Shown here: positions 11,858 through 20,535 of the stretch, in pieces | Layout: each line of letters starts with the position of its first letter | How positions within the stretch are numbered: position 1 is the stretch's first letter | NCBI RefSeq assembly: GCF_003234115.2 | Contig: NZ_CP126251.1 | Span: 1-64,000, forward strand | Origin: Curtobacterium sp. MCPF17_002 | GTDB lineage: Bacteria; Actinomycetota; Actinomycetes; Actinomycetales; Microbacteriaceae | Length of the DNA stretch: 64,000 nt | Reading direction: 5' to 3' | Position numbers and translations under genes: made by a program | The notes under the pieces: generated by a model | The model's input: the letters and a program-made list of their open reading frames with translations, nothing else | Databases searched by the model: none | What the model was told of the DNA's origin: nothing

Positions 11858-12439
11858 TCAGGCGGAGGGCTTCTCCGCCGTGTCGGCGTCGTCGGCGACC
11901 CACAGGTCGTCATCGGCGCGGAGCGTCTGGTACGCGGCGTACGCGGCGCCGGCGACGGCGACCACGCCGACCACGATCAGCGCGACACCGCCGAAGCCGA
12001 TGCCCTTCTTCTTCTGCGCAGCGGCCGGCACGTACTTGACGGCTGCCTTCTTCGCCTTCTTGCCCTTCTTCTGGGCGTCCTTCACGATCTTCTGGACCCG
12101 GGGGTCCTTCGCGAGGTCGACCACGCTCAGGACCGAGCCGGCCGTGGACACCAGGCCCGGGACCACCTCGGACTGGAAGCGGTGCGAAGCGTTCTGCGCT
12201 GCACTCGTCGCAGCGTGCACACCCGTCGCGACAGCCGGGCGGATCCCGTTGTCGATCGCGTTCTGCACTCGCGGCGCGATGTCCTTGCGGGCGGTGTCCG
12301 CGGCGTTGGACCGGGCCTCCGCCAAGATCGCGTTCGCGTGCTCGAGGACCTTGCGCTGCTCTCCGAGGAGCGAGGCGGTCTGGCCCTTGAGCTTCTTGAT
12401 CTGCTTCCGACGCTTGCGCGGGATCTCGATCGTCGTCAT
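11858..12439 (-). CDS. Hypothetical Lys-rich membrane-anchored protein
   Basis: A 193-residue protein of unknown function. I start at ATG 12439 (MTTIEIPRKRRKQIKKLKGQ), which has GGAGG 7 nt upstream; the longer frame from 12472 lacks this. The first 60 residues are basic and helical, the middle is Ala-rich and amphipathic, and a second Lys-rich stretch (DAQKKGKKAKKAAVKY, about 128-143) precedes one hydrophobic segment (about 153-175, GFGGVALIVVGVVAVAGAAY). The acidic tail follows. It is divergent from the cyclophilin gene. I do not recognise a named family; YtxH-like organisation is only a loose resemblance. Confidence 0.75.
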   Translation of the reverse strand: MTTIEIPRKRRKQIKKLKGQTASLLGEQRKVLEHANAILAEARSNAADTARKDIAPRVQNAIDNGIRPAVATGVHAATSAAQNASHRFQSEVVPGLVSTAGSVLSVVDLAKDPRVQKIVKDAQKKGKKAKKAAVKYVPAAAQKKKGIGFGGVALIVVGVVAVAGAAYAAYQTLRADDDLWVADDADTAEKPSA

Positions 12440-12556
12440 CTGGTACCTCCATCGGATCGGCGTGGGTCCCATCCTGCCACCGGAGTCCCTGACAGGTCAC
12501 GGAACCGTACCTGTGGGATCCGTCTGACCATCAGCAGTACATGCGAGAATCGGAAC

Positions 12557-13096
12557 ATGTCTCTGCACACCGCTGTCGCAACGATCCACACGAACAAGGG
12601 CGACATCCGCGTCAACCTGTTCGGCAACCACGCTCCGAAGACCGTCAAGAACTTCGTCGACCTCGCGACGGGCCAGCAGGAATGGACCCACCCGGGCACC
12701 GGCAAGGTGTCGACGGACAAGCTCTACGACGGTGTCGTCTTCCACCGCATCATCAAGGACTTCATGATCCAGGGCGGCGACCCGCTCGGCCAGGGCATCG
12801 GCGGCCCCGGCTACCGCTTCGACGACGAGATCTCGCCGGAGCTCACCTTCCAGAACCCGTACATCTTCGCGATGGCGAACGCCGGCATCCAGGGCGGTCG
12901 CGGCACGAACGGCTCGCAGTTCTTCATCACCACGGTGGCGACGCCGTGGCTGCAGGGCAAGCACACCATCTTCGGTGAGGTCGCGGACGACGAGTCCCGT
13001 GCCGTCGTCGACGCGATCGAGGGCGTCGCCACCGACGGTCGTGACAAGCCGGTCGAGGACGTCGTCATCCAGAGCATCGACGTCGAGGACGTCTGA
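12557..13096 (+). CDS. Peptidyl-prolyl cis-trans isomerase, cyclophilin type
   Basis: A 179-residue cytoplasmic cyclophilin that would speed proline cis-trans isomerisation. Family motifs are FHRIIKDFMIQGGDP (near 58-72), the MANAG segment, NGSQFFITT (near 116-124) and the closing WLQGKHTIFGEV. The ATG at 12557 gives MSLHTAVATIHTNKGDIRVNL, the normal start. No signal peptide is present. It is divergent from the small membrane protein gene and is followed 8 nt later by the rhomboid gene. This corresponds to the PpiA-like gene commonly found near dnaA in Actinobacteria. Confidence 0.95.
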   Translation: MSLHTAVATIHTNKGDIRVNLFGNHAPKTVKNFVDLATGQQEWTHPGTGKVSTDKLYDGVVFHRIIKDFMIQGGDPLGQGIGGPGYRFDDEISPELTFQNPYIFAMANAGIQGGRGTNGSQFFITTVATPWLQGKHTIFGEVADDESRAVVDAIEGVATDGRDKPVEDVVIQSIDVEDV

Positions 13097-13104
13097 GCCA
13101 CCAC

Positions 13105-13968
13105 GTGAGCGATCCGGCGTACAACTCGAACAACACCTGCTACCGGCACCCCGACCGTCAGAGCTTCGTCCTCTGCCAGCGGTGCGGGCGGACGATCTGC
13201 CCGGAGTGCCAGACGCCGGCGGCGGTCGGGGTGCACTGCCCGGAGTGCGTGCGTGAACAGCGCGCACGGTTCACGCAGAACCGTCGGGCGAGCGGACCCA
13301 GTGGGATCACGGTCGCCCGACGGCGGTTCGCCATGCTCGACCAGAAGGCGACGGTCGTCATCGTCGTCGTGTCGGTCGTGCTGTGGTTGCTCAACCAGGT
13401 GAGCGGCGGGTACGTCAACGCCTGGCTGAGCTTCTACACGCCGCTGGCGGGCACGCAGCCGTGGCGGTTGATCACCGGACTGTTCGTGCACTCGTCGTTC
13501 TTCCACATCCTGTTCAACATGTGGGCGGTGTGGATCTTCGGGCGGATGCTCGAGAACATCCTGGGGACGTGGCGCTTCCTCGCGCTCTACTTCCTGGCCG
13601 GGCTCGGCGGCGACCTCGCGGTGGCCTGGCTCAGCCCCGGCACCCAGGTCGTGGGAGCGTCCGGCGCGATCTTCGGCCTCTTCGCGGCGTTCTTCGTCAT
13701 CCAGCGGAGTCTCGGCTACAACGCCGTGCAGCTCCTCGTGATCATGGGACTGAACCTCGTCGTCGGGTTCCTGCCCGGGACGAACATCTCCTGGCAGGCG
13801 CACGTCGGTGGGATCGTCCTCGGGTTCATCACCGGGTTCGTCTTCGCGAGGACCCGGAACATCCGACAGCGAACGCTCCAGATCAGCTTGCTCGTGGCTG
13901 AGGCCGTCGTCGTCATCGGCGCGATCTTCGCCGCGTACGCCGGTCTCCAGGTCGGTATCGGCATCTGA
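13105..13968 (+). CDS. Rhomboid family intramembrane serine protease with N-terminal zinc-binding motif
   Basis: A 287-residue membrane protease. The N terminus (about 10-50) carries paired Cys/His motifs (TCYRHPDRQ, CQRCGRTICPEC, HCPEC), which look like a B-box-type zinc site, as seen in actinobacterial rhomboids. Six or more hydrophobic segments follow. The nucleophile Ser lies in GASGAIFG (about 185-192) and the partner His in HVGGIVLGF (about 233-241). Start is GTG at 13105, 8 nt after the cyclophilin stop, suggesting one transcript. Substrates are unknown. Confidence 0.92.
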   Translation: MSDPAYNSNNTCYRHPDRQSFVLCQRCGRTICPECQTPAAVGVHCPECVREQRARFTQNRRASGPSGITVARRRFAMLDQKATVVIVVVSVVLWLLNQVSGGYVNAWLSFYTPLAGTQPWRLITGLFVHSSFFHILFNMWAVWIFGRMLENILGTWRFLALYFLAGLGGDLAVAWLSPGTQVVGASGAIFGLFAAFFVIQRSLGYNAVQLLVIMGLNLVVGFLPGTNISWQAHVGGIVLGFITGFVFARTRNIRQRTLQISLLVAEAVVVIGAIFAAYAGLQVGIGI

Positions 13969-14321
13969 CCACTGCCCCGGCACGAACGCCCCGTCGTACG
14001 TTGCGGCGGGGCGTTCGTCGTTCCCCGGCAGGCGTTCGCCGTTCCCTCGGTTCGCCGTCGAGCGCGGCCGCGGTTTCGATCATCAGGAACGGGTGCGTTG
14101 TCCACACGTGCACGACCGAGTTGTCCACAGCTGTGGACAACTCGGCGAGTTACACCGATGTGATTATCCCCACTGTGGACTGAGCTGTGGATAACTCCGG
14201 GTCCGGGGTGTGGAGGAGCGTGTGGAAAGTGTGGAGAACTGTGGAGAATCCGGCCGGTCGTGGGGAGAACGGGCGATCGAACCCAGTGAGACTGTGGAGA
14301 AGTACTGCCAGGAACGACGAA
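13969..14321. other. Rhomboid-crgA intergenic region
   Basis: About 350 bp without a supportable gene lie between the rhomboid stop and the crgA terminator. The central and distal parts are the DnaA-box-like cluster described separately. Short open frames here would have to read through the palindromes and have no ribosome site. Confidence 0.6.
14098..14250. promoter_or_regulatory. Dense cluster of DnaA-box-like sites with a 30-bp palindrome
   Basis: Between the rhomboid gene and crgA lie TTGTCCACA (14098-14106), a perfect palindrome at 14116-14145 made of TTGTCCACA and its inverse TGTGGACAA sharing a CAGCTG centre, TTATCCCCA (14164-14172), TGTGGACTG (14174-14182), a perfect DnaA box TGTGGATAA (14186-14194), TGTGGAAAG (14221-14229), and two TGTGGAGAA (14230-14238, 14240-14248). 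Composition matches the oriC spacer closely. Whether DnaA binds here as an origin, titration site or regulator is inference. Confidence 0.7.
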
Positions 14322-14349
14322 GCCCGTCGCACCTTGCGGTGCGACGGGC
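14322..14349 (-). terminator. Intrinsic terminator of crgA
   Basis: GCCCGTCGCACC and its exact complement form a 12-bp stem with a TTGC loop, 25 nt past the crgA stop on the minus strand; outer CGACG/CGTCG bases extend the pairing. Confidence 0.85.
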
Positions 14350-14374
14350 GTCGAGGAAGCGTTCGGCCGGAGCG

Positions 14375-14629
14375 TCAGCGCCAACGGGTGGTCATGAGGA
14401 AGCCGACGAACATGATGCCGAAGCCGATGAGGATGTTCCACGACCCGAGGGACGGGACCGGCAGCGTCGTGTTCGAGATGTAGAAGACGATCACCCAGGC
14501 GAGCCCGATGAGCATGAAGCCGAACATGACCGGCTTGAACCACACGGGGTTGGGCTGGTCCCCCGCGGTGTCCACCGAGTCGGCTCGGGTCGTCCGGGCG
14601 GGCTTGGTGCGGTCCTTGTCCTTGGCCAT
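14375..14629 (-). CDS. crgA: Cell division protein CrgA
   Basis: CrgA is a small membrane protein that coordinates septation and cell-wall synthesis with FtsZ, FtsI and Wag31 in Actinobacteria. The 84-residue product has a charged N terminus (about 1-27), a conserved NPVWFKPVMFGFMLIGLAWVI segment forming the first transmembrane helix (about 28-52), an extracellular LPVPSLGSWN loop and a second helix (about 60-80). Length is normal. It lies upstream of the kinase/wall operon, its usual place, and the region before its terminator is the DnaA-box-like cluster. Confidence 0.95.
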   Translation of the reverse strand: MAKDKDRTKPARTTRADSVDTAGDQPNPVWFKPVMFGFMLIGLAWVIVFYISNTTLPVPSLGSWNILIGFGIMFVGFLMTTRWR

Positions 14630-14710
14630 GGCCGGTATCCTACCGTGACCGAGTGTGTGGGAAGACTCTCAGCCTGCTGCACACATCCCCCACGAGTACG
14701 GTGGAGCGCC

Positions 14711-15355
14711 ATGACCAAGATCCTCGTCGTCGACAACTACGACAGCTTCGTCTACACGCTGAACGGCTACGTGCAGCAGCTCGGTGCCGACACCGACGTG
14801 GTCCGGAACGACGCCTTCCCCGAATCGGAGATCGCCGACCGCATCGCCGACTACGACGGCGTGCTGCTGTCCCCGGGCCCTGGGACGCCGGCCGACGCGG
14901 GCATCTCGATCGCCACGGTCCACGCCGCCCTCGCTGCGGACAAGCCGCTGTTCGGTGTCTGCCTGGGCCACCAGGCGATCGCGGAAGCCCTCGGCGCGAC
15001 CGTCACCCACGCGGACGAGCTCATGCACGGGAAGACGTCGCAGGTCGACCACGACGACAGTGCGCTCTTCGCGGGTGTTCCCCACCCGTTCACCGCGACG
15101 CGGTACCACTCCCTCGCGATCGTCGACGGCACCGTTCCCGACGAACTCACCGTGACGGCCCGGACGGGCGGCGGTGTGATCATGGGTGTGCAGCACCGCG
15201 AGCACCCGGTGTACGGCGTCCAGTTCCACCCGGAGTCGGTCCTCACCGAGGGCGGCTACCGCATGGTCGGCAACTGGCTCGAGAGCACCGGACTCGAAGG
15301 GGCGGCGGAACGCGCGGCCGGACTCAACCCACTCATCGCAGGTCACCGGGCCTGA
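14711..15355 (+). CDS. Class I glutamine amidotransferase, TrpG/PabA type
   Basis: A 214-residue glutaminase that would supply ammonia to a chorismate-using partner for anthranilate or 4-aminodeoxychorismate synthesis. The catalytic triad is visible: Cys in GVCLGHQAIAEALG (about 80) and HPES near the C terminus (QFHPESVLTEGG, about 176). The N terminus ILVVDNYDSFVYTLNGYVQQLG is classic. No synthase subunit lies adjacent, so TrpG and PabA cannot be told apart here. This orphan gene sits next to pknB in many Actinobacteria. It converges with pknB across a hairpin at 15371-15398. Confidence 0.88.
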   Translation: MTKILVVDNYDSFVYTLNGYVQQLGADTDVVRNDAFPESEIADRIADYDGVLLSPGPGTPADAGISIATVHAALAADKPLFGVCLGHQAIAEALGATVTHADELMHGKTSQVDHDDSALFAGVPHPFTATRYHSLAIVDGTVPDELTVTARTGGGVIMGVQHREHPVYGVQFHPESVLTEGGYRMVGNWLESTGLEGAAERAAGLNPLIAGHRA

Positions 15356-15370
15356 TCCCGGGCGATGCTG

Positions 15371-15398
15371 CCTGCTGGCCGTGACGTGGCCGGGCAGG
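15371..15398. terminator. Bidirectional hairpin between amidotransferase and pknB
   Basis: CCTGCTGGCC (15371-15380) can pair with GGCCGGGCAGG (15388-15398) around a GTGACGT loop. It sits between two convergent stop codons, so it could end both transcripts. Confidence 0.5.
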
Positions 15399-15403
15399 AG
15401 CGG

Positions 15404-17212
15404 TCAGCGACCGTCGCCGCCGTCGTCCCCACCGTTGTCGTCGCCACCGTTGTCGCCGGCACTGGGCGCTGCGGGCTGCGTGGGCTGCGAGGAAGCAGCG
15501 CAGTAGGTCAGGACCACGGTGCTGCCCTGCGCGATGTCACCGGCCGGAGCGTTCTGCTGCGTGACCGTCCCGCCCGTGCAGGAGTACGTGGGCGCCGGCG
15601 TGACCGTCAGGCCGAGCGCGGCCAGTGTGGCGTTCGCCGTGGAGAACGGCTGCTGCGTGACGTCCGGCAGCTCGACCTTGCCGTTCGACACCGTCAGGTT
15701 CACGACCGAGCCCTTGGTGTGCTGCGTGCCGCTGGCGGGGTCGGTGCTCATGACCGTGCCCTCGGGGACGTCGGGTGAGTAGTCGGAGTTGATGGCGCCG
15801 ATCGTGAACCCGGCGTCGGTGAGGGTCTTCTCGGCGGCGTCCTGCGCCTGGCTCGCGAGGTCAGGGATGGCGATCTGCTCCGGCCCGATCGAGACGACGA
15901 CGCGGACGTCCTGACTGCGCGCCACGTTCGTGCCCGAACCGGGTTCGGTGCGGACGACCGTGCCCTTCTCGACGTCGTCGGAGTTCTCCTCGACCTTCAC
16001 CGCGCCGAGGTCACGCTTCTCGAGGGCGGCGGACGCGGACTCCCACGTGGCACCGACGACGTTCGGCACGCTCACCGACGAGGACACCGGCGGTTTGCCC
16101 GGCTGCAGGTTCGCGACGAAGAACACGACCGCGACGATGACGGCCGCCGTCAGGAGGATGCCGACCCAGATCCACGCCACGGGGGGACGGTTCTGCGTCC
16201 GCTGCGGGCGGTGCTCGGCGGTGTCGTCCTCGAGCTCGCGGAAGGCGACCGCAGGGTTCGACGTCGTTCGCGGGTTCACCCCGAAGAGCATCGTGGAGGC
16301 GTCGTTCGCGGACCGCTGGTGCAGCTTGCGGGTCGATGCCGGTACGTGCCCTGTCGCGGCCTGCTGCAGTTCGGTCCGGAACTCGGCGGCGTTCTGGTAC
16401 CGGCGGGTGCGGTCCTTGACGAGCGCGTGCAGCGTCACGGCATCGAGCGCCGGTGAGACGGTGGGCGTGAGCGACGACGGGGCGACCGGCTGCTCACTGA
16501 CGTGCTGGTACGCGACGGCGACGGGCGAGTCACCGATGAACGGCGCACGGCCGGTGAGGAGCTCGAACAGCACCACGCCGGTGGAGTAGACGTCGGTGCG
16601 GGCGTCGACCGTCTCGCCGCGTGCCTGCTCCGGGGAGAAGTAGGAGGCGGTCCCGAGGATCGACGTCGTCTGCGCGACCGTCGCCGAGGTGTCGGTGATG
16701 GCCCGGGCGATGCCGAAGTCCATGACCTTGACCTGGCCGGTGTGCGTGACCATGACGTTGGCGGGCTTGATGTCGCGGTGCACGACACCGGCACGGTGGG
16801 AGTACTCGAGCGCGGTGAGGATGCCCTCGGTGATGCGGACGGCTTCGTCCGGGTCGACCGGGCCCTCGCCGATGATGTCGGAGAGCGGACGCCCCTCGAC
16901 GTGTTCCATGACGATGAACGGGACCTGGACCTCGGCGCCCGAGGTCTCGGTGACGGTCTCTTCGCCGGCGTCGTAGACGCGGACGATCGTCGGGTGCGCC
17001 ATGCGCGCAGCGGCCTGGGCTTCCTGCCGGAACCGCATGCGGAACGCCGGGTCGTTCGCGAGGCTCGGCTTCAACAGCTTCACCGCCACCTTGCGTCCGA
17101 GGCGTGTGTCGTTGCCCAGATGCACAGTGGCCATGCCGCCCCGACCGATGACTTCACCGATCTCGTAGCGGTTGGCGAGGAGGGTGATCCCCGCGGTCAC
17201 ACCTTCTGGCAC
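15404..17212 (-). CDS. pknB: Serine/threonine protein kinase PknB with PASTA repeats
   Basis: PknB senses peptidoglycan fragments outside the cell and phosphorylates division and wall proteins inside. The 602-residue product has a kinase domain (about 12-280) with glycine loop GRGGMATVH, catalytic Lys in VAVKLLK, HRDIKPANV and DFGIARA. A transmembrane helix (about 347-368, WIWVGILLTAAVIVAVVFF) is followed by three PASTA repeats and a Gly/Asp-rich tail. The third PASTA carries two cysteines that could bond. Start is GTG at 17212 with GGAGG 6 nt upstream. It is last in the operon, 117 nt after pknA, the only loose junction. Confidence 0.95.
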   Translation of the reverse strand: MPEGVTAGITLLANRYEIGEVIGRGGMATVHLGNDTRLGRKVAVKLLKPSLANDPAFRMRFRQEAQAAARMAHPTIVRVYDAGEETVTETSGAEVQVPFIVMEHVEGRPLSDIIGEGPVDPDEAVRITEGILTALEYSHRAGVVHRDIKPANVMVTHTGQVKVMDFGIARAITDTSATVAQTTSILGTASYFSPEQARGETVDARTDVYSTGVVLFELLTGRAPFIGDSPVAVAYQHVSEQPVAPSSLTPTVSPALDAVTLHALVKDRTRRYQNAAEFRTELQQAATGHVPASTRKLHQRSANDASTMLFGVNPRTTSNPAVAFRELEDDTAEHRPQRTQNRPPVAWIWVGILLTAAVIVAVVFFVANLQPGKPPVSSSVSVPNVVGATWESASAALEKRDLGAVKVEENSDDVEKGTVVRTEPGSGTNVARSQDVRVVVSIGPEQIAIPDLASQAQDAAEKTLTDAGFTIGAINSDYSPDVPEGTVMSTDPASGTQHTKGSVVNLTVSNGKVELPDVTQQPFSTANATLAALGLTVTPAPTYSCTGGTVTQQNAPAGDIAQGSTVVLTYCAASSQPTQPAAPSAGDNGGDDNGGDDGGDGR

Positions 17213-17329
17213 GTACTCCTCCGAATGTCCGTCCGGGCTAGTGTACGGCAGGCGTTCCTGGTGAGATGCTGGCGACGGGGGCCACGACCGAACCGTTACG
17301 CAACGGTGTCGCGAGCCCCCGTCCGGGGG

Positions 17330-19084
17330 TCAGTCCTGCGGAGCCTGACTCGGGTTGTTGCCGTCCGTCGGGTCGACCGTGGGCTCGCCCGTGGCCTGCC
17401 ATTCGTCGCTCGCCGCGCTCTCGGACGCCGCCGATGCGGGGAGGTTGCCACACGTCACGGTGTAGGTCAGCGAGGCGGACGTGCCGACCGCGTCGATCTG
17501 CACGGGGACCGAGCGGTGGTCGGCGTCGAGGGTGCCCGAGTTCTTGCTCGAGGCGTCCTTGCCGCCGGTGATCGTGTACGCGTACGACGCCACGGTGTAC
17601 CCGGTGGGGCACGTCGCGGCCGCCCAGCTGAAGGTGACCTGCCCGTCGGAGGACACCGTGCCCGGCGAGGCCGAGTTCGGCTGGTTCACCGTCGGCTGCG
17701 CCGTGTACTGCTGGATGACGACCAGGGAACCGACGACGAGGCTGCCGGTCGGACTGATCGACTGGACCGTGTTGGCCTTGTCGGCGCTCGGCGCGGGGTC
17801 GCCGTCCTCGACGCGTGACGTCAGGTTCGCCTGCTGGAGCTTCGCCTGGGCATCCGTCACGGACAGCCCGACGTAGTCCGCGGGGTTGACGAGCACGCGG
17901 GTCTGCGTCGGCGTGGAACTCGGCGTCTCCGACGGTGTCGGGGTCTGCGTCGGTGTGGAGGACGACCTCGACGAGGACGGCTCGGGCGAGCTGTTCCCGT
18001 TGAGGGCGAATGCCGCGATGACCCCACCGATGACGAGCACGGCGATGACGCCGACGAGCCACCAGATCCACGCCCGCTTCTTCTTGGGCTCCTCGTCGGC
18101 ACCGTCGACCGGCGAACCGGGGGTGCCGGGGCCTCCGGTGACGGCACCGGCCTGGGTGGTGCCGATGAGTGCCGTGGCCGCGTCGTTGCCCTGCCCCTGC
18201 GGCGGGTTGAACGCCACGGTGCCGCCGGCGGCGATGGCCGGGACGGCGACGGTCGCCGCGGCGACGTCCCCACGACGGAGCGCCTGGGCCGCGCGCGCCA
18301 GGTTGGCGGCGGTGGCCGGTCGGTCGGCGGGCTTCTTCGCGATGCAGGACATCACGAGGGCCGAGACGGGCTCCGGGATGTCCCCGGGGAGCGCTGGCGG
18401 CTGCTCGTTGATGTGCGCCATCGCGATCGCGACCTGCGACTCGCCCGTGAAGGGACGACGACCAGCCAGGCACTCGTACGCGACGATTCCGAGCGAGTAG
18501 ATGTCCGTCGACGGGGACGCCGGGTGACCGCTGGCCTGTTCGGGCGAGAGGTACTGCACGGTGCCCATGACCTGGCCGGTCGCGGTGAGCGGGACCTGGT
18601 CGGCGATGCGGGCGATGCCGAAGTCGGTGATCTTGACCCGGCCGTCCGGGGTGATGAGCAGGTTCCCCGGCTTGATGTCGCGGTGCACGAGGCCCACGGC
18701 GTGTGCGGCCTGCAGGGCGTTCGCCGTCTGCGCGACGATGTCGAGGACCTTGTCGACCGGCAGCGTGTGCTCCCGCTCGATCATGGTCGAGAGCGCCTCG
18801 CCGGGCACGAGCTCCATGACGAGGTAGGCGCTGCCGTCCTCCTCGCCGTAGTCGAACACGTTGGCGATGCCCTCGTGGTTGACGAGCGCGGCGTGACGGG
18901 CCTCGGCGCGGAAGCGCTCGAGGAAGCCCGGGTCGCCGAGGTACTCGTCCTTGAGGATCTTGAGTGCCACGGTCCGGCCGATGACGAGGTCGGTGGCCTG
19001 CCACACCTCTCCCATGCCGCCGATGGCGACTCGGGACGAGAGTTGGTACCGCCCACCGAAGGTGAGTCCGCTGGTGGGTCTCAT
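17330..19084 (-). CDS. pknA: Serine/threonine protein kinase PknA-like, with extracellular PASTA-like domain
   Basis: A 584-residue membrane kinase in the PknA position. Kinase motifs are AIGGMGEVW, VALKILK, HRDIKPGNLL and DFGIARI in the first 270 residues. A Pro/Ala linker leads to a basic stretch (EEPKKKRAW) and a transmembrane helix (about 345-368). Outside are a Ser/Thr/Pro-rich stalk, one PASTA-like unit (NPADYVGLSVTDAQAKLQQANL) and a beta-rich, fibronectin-like part with two cysteines. Mycobacterial PknA lacks such an ectodomain. The ATG at 19084 overlaps the pbpA stop by 4 nt. Confidence 0.92.
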   Translation of the reverse strand: MRPTSGLTFGGRYQLSSRVAIGGMGEVWQATDLVIGRTVALKILKDEYLGDPGFLERFRAEARHAALVNHEGIANVFDYGEEDGSAYLVMELVPGEALSTMIEREHTLPVDKVLDIVAQTANALQAAHAVGLVHRDIKPGNLLITPDGRVKITDFGIARIADQVPLTATGQVMGTVQYLSPEQASGHPASPSTDIYSLGIVAYECLAGRRPFTGESQVAIAMAHINEQPPALPGDIPEPVSALVMSCIAKKPADRPATAANLARAAQALRRGDVAAATVAVPAIAAGGTVAFNPPQGQGNDAATALIGTTQAGAVTGGPGTPGSPVDGADEEPKKKRAWIWWLVGVIAVLVIGGVIAAFALNGNSSPEPSSSRSSSTPTQTPTPSETPSSTPTQTRVLVNPADYVGLSVTDAQAKLQQANLTSRVEDGDPAPSADKANTVQSISPTGSLVVGSLVVIQQYTAQPTVNQPNSASPGTVSSDGQVTFSWAAATCPTGYTVASYAYTITGGKDASSKNSGTLDADHRSVPVQIDAVGTSASLTYTVTCGNLPASAASESAASDEWQATGEPTVDPTDGNNPSQAPQD

Positions 19085-20535
19085 TTGTTCAGCACCGCCT
19101 CCATGACTTTCTTCGCGACCGGGGCCGCGACTGTGTTGCCGACTCCGGACTGCCCGAGCCCGCCGCCGTTCCCGACGACGACCGCGACGGCCACCTCGGG
19201 GTTCTTCGCCGGGGCGAAGCCCGTGAACCAGAGTGTGTAGGGGTCGCCCGTGCCACCCTCGGCCGTGCCCGTCTTCCCTGCGACGTCGACACCGTTGATC
19301 TTGGCATTGGTGCCGGTCCCGGAGCTGACGACGCTCTGCATCGCCTCGGTCAGGTCGGCCGATTCGGACGCCGACAGCGGGTTGCTGTACTGCTTCGGCG
19401 AGAAGGACTCGACGGTCTTCAGGTCGCTCGTGGTGATCGAGTCGACGAGCGAGGGCTGCATGACCTTGCCGTCGTTGGCGATCCCCGCCGAGACCATGGC
19501 GATCTGCAGCGGCGACACCCGGACGCTGGCCTGACCGAACGAGCTGAGCATCAGCTGCGCCGTCGAGTCGACCGCGGGGTACTGGCTCGCCGTGGCACGC
19601 ATCGGGACGTCGATCGCGTCGCCGAAGCCGTACTTGTCGGCCATGCTCTTGATCGCGTCGTACCCGAGCTTCTGACCGAGCTCGGCGAACGGGATGTTGC
19701 ACGAGTGCTGGATGGCCGTCCGGAGCTTCACCGTGTCGCCACCGCCGCACGAGCCGCCCTCGGCGTTGTTGATGTACGTGCTCGTGCCGGGCAGCTGCAG
19801 GCGCGACGGGTTCGGGAACTCGGAGTCGAGGTTGTACTTGCCGCCCTCGAGCGCCGCCGAGGCGACGATGAGCTTGAAGACCGATCCGGGCGTGTACAGG
19901 TCGCCGCCGATCGCGCGGTTCTGCAGCGGCGTCGGGGACTGGTCGAGCAGGGCGTTGTACTGCGCCTTCACCTGGGCGGTGTCGTGCGAGGTGAGCGAGT
20001 TCGGGTCGTACGACGGCTTGGACACCATCGCGAGGATCTTGCCGGTCTTCGGCTGGATCGCGACGACCGCGCCACTGTTGTCGCCGAGGGCGTCGTACGC
20101 GGCCTGCTGCACGTCGGGGTCGATCGTCAGGTTGACGTTGTCGCCTTGGACGTCCTGTCCGGTGAGGATCGCGTTGAGGTTCTGGAAGAACGAGGCGTCC
20201 GAGTTGCCGGAGAGCACGGTGTTCTCGGCGCTCTCGATGCCGGTGTTGCCCTGGCCGATGGTGAAGTACCCCGTCACGGCGGAGTAGAGCTCACCGTTCG
20301 TGTACTTGCGCTGGTACTGGTACTGGTCGTCCACCGGCGTCGACTCGGCGATGGGGCTGCCGTTCACCAGGATCGCCCCACGCTTGGTCGAGTAACTGGC
20401 CAAGATGGTTCGGGAGTTGCGGGAGTCGGCGCGCAACGAGTCCGCCGAGAAGAACTGGATGGAGGTCGTCGACACGAAGAGCGCGACGAACATGAGCACG
20501 ATGACGGTCGAGACACCGCGGAGCTGTCGGTTCAC
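19081..20535 (-). CDS. pbpA: Penicillin-binding protein, PbpA/FtsI-type transpeptidase
   Basis: A class B penicillin-binding protein that cross-links peptidoglycan and works with the adjacent SEDS polymerase. The 484-residue product has an N-terminal membrane anchor (about 8-28), a dimerisation region, and the transpeptidase with active Ser218 in SVFK, an SCN motif in QHSCNIPFAELG and KTGTAEGG at about 421. Length is normal for actinobacterial PbpA. Start is GTG at 20535, overlapping the rodA stop by 4 nt (GTGA); its own stop overlaps pknA by 4 nt. Cell-surface location is expected. Confidence 0.95.
   Translation of the reverse strand: MNRQLRGVSTVIVLMFVALFVSTTSIQFFSADSLRADSRNSRTILASYSTKRGAILVNGSPIAESTPVDDQYQYQRKYTNGELYSAVTGYFTIGQGNTGIESAENTVLSGNSDASFFQNLNAILTGQDVQGDNVNLTIDPDVQQAAYDALGDNSGAVVAIQPKTGKILAMVSKPSYDPNSLTSHDTAQVKAQYNALLDQSPTPLQNRAIGGDLYTPGSVFKLIVASAALEGGKYNLDSEFPNPSRLQLPGTSTYINNAEGGSCGGGDTVKLRTAIQHSCNIPFAELGQKLGYDAIKSMADKYGFGDAIDVPMRATASQYPAVDSTAQLMLSSFGQASVRVSPLQIAMVSAGIANDGKVMQPSLVDSITTSDLKTVESFSPKQYSNPLSASESADLTEAMQSVVSSGTGTNAKINGVDVAGKTGTAEGGTGDPYTLWFTGFAPAKNPEVAVAVVVGNGGGLGQSGVGNTVAAPVAKKVMEAVLNK

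Noticed and set aside
11429-12556. A long N-terminal extension of the cyclophilin frame
   Set aside because: It would start inside tRNA-Ala and cross the terminator and the minus-strand gene. The conserved cyclophilin start at 12557 explains the protein fully.
17315-17328. CCCCC-GTCC-GGGGG as a pknA terminator
   Set aside because: Only a 5-bp stem inside an operon gap; it is too weak to call, and pknB is expected to be expressed with pknA.
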